NCBI GenBank assembly: GCA_944322715.1
Contig: CALUPT010000012.1
Location: 46,212 to 110,211, forward strand
Reading direction: 5' to 3'
DNA length: 64,000 nt
Source: an uncultured Bacteroidales bacterium
GTDB lineage: Bacteria; Bacteroidota; Bacteroidia; Bacteroidales; UBA932
In this document: piece by piece, positions 63,941 to 64,000 of the stretch
Layout of the letters: every line of letters starts with the position of its first letter
Numbering within the stretch: the first letter of the stretch is position 1
The notes under the pieces: model-generated
What the model saw: only the letters and a program-made list of their open reading frames with translations
What the model was told of the DNA's origin: nothing
Database searches by the model: none
Program-made: the position numbers and the translations under genes

Positions 63941-64000
63941 TATAAGAAACTGTCTCTAAATTTCATGAGAGGTTCCCTGATTTTATGAAAAGTATAGGGG

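Noticed and set aside
63941..64000. Possible insertion-sequence end (GAAACTGTCTCTAAATTTCA region)
   Set aside because: It looks like a transposon terminus, but no matching inverted end or transposase is within the window, so it cannot be supported.

Overview
The window is chromosomal DNA from a member of the order Bacteroidales (phylum Bacteroidota). The evidence is a SusC/SusD outer-membrane pair under an ECF sigma/FecR switch, families largely confined to the phylum (DUF4290, DUF4861, DUF4493/DUF6359 and DUF1735 lipoproteins), an FtsK-LolA gene pair, and many promoters of the Bacteroidota type (TTG, a 19-20 base spacer, then TAnnTTTG). Shine-Dalgarno sequences are mostly absent. I see no rRNA, tRNA or CRISPR array. 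I would not name a genus from the sequence alone.

Layout. 1-9.1 kb (minus strand): an ECF sigma factor, a FecR anti-sigma factor, SusC with an N-terminal STN signalling domain, SusD, an endonuclease/exonuclease/phosphatase-fold lipoprotein and a DUF1735 lipoprotein cut by the window edge. This is a substrate-induced uptake locus. 9.1-19.2 kb (minus): LolA-like, FtsK and DUF4290, then an AddA/RecB-like helicase-nuclease and an AddB-like nuclease that overlap by 4 bases. 19.4-28.1 kb: a NahK-like sugar kinase, a rubrerythrin, DnaK, an RluA-family pseudouridine synthase behind a 74-bp tandem repeat carrying promoter boxes, a DUF4493/DUF6359 lipoprotein, and PcrA/UvrD.

28.1-43.2 kb is a hexuronate catabolism island. 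The glucuronate branch (uxaC, an SDR fructuronate reductase, uxuA), the galacturonate branch (uxaC, uxaB, uxaA) and the unsaturated-uronate branch (kduI, kduD) all converge on 2-keto-3-deoxygluconate (KDG). Two secreted glycosidases, a DUF4861 lipoprotein and a LacI-type regulator accompany them. KDG kinase and KDPG aldolase are not in the window. Three TGTG..CG..CACA palindromes precede the reductase and both glycosidases, and at two of them the placement 6 bases after the -7 box is identical. A different inverted repeat, TTCCGT-N8-ACGGAA, precedes uxaB and kduI. The island therefore appears to be two regulons.

43.2-63.4 kb is mostly housekeeping: EttA, a membrane AraC regulator, a YitT-LeuS-M28/TonB-SPOR operon, CapA-PhoH, a TPR protein, GyrA, a Clp ATPase, an HAD phosphatase, an AI-2E transporter and an alpha/beta hydrolase. 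The M28-fold protein has lost most of its metal ligands and carries a TonB C-terminal domain. The Clp ATPase lacks the middle domain expected of ClpC. A 41-codon gene with a perfect Shine-Dalgarno lies antisense to the end of clpC.

63.4-64.0 kb is a mosaic of three unrelated gene fragments (the end of an ABC exporter, the end of an AlbA_2-type protein and the start of a Y-family polymerase) that meet at sharp junctions. It marks a recombination hot spot, the edge of a mobile element or an assembly join.
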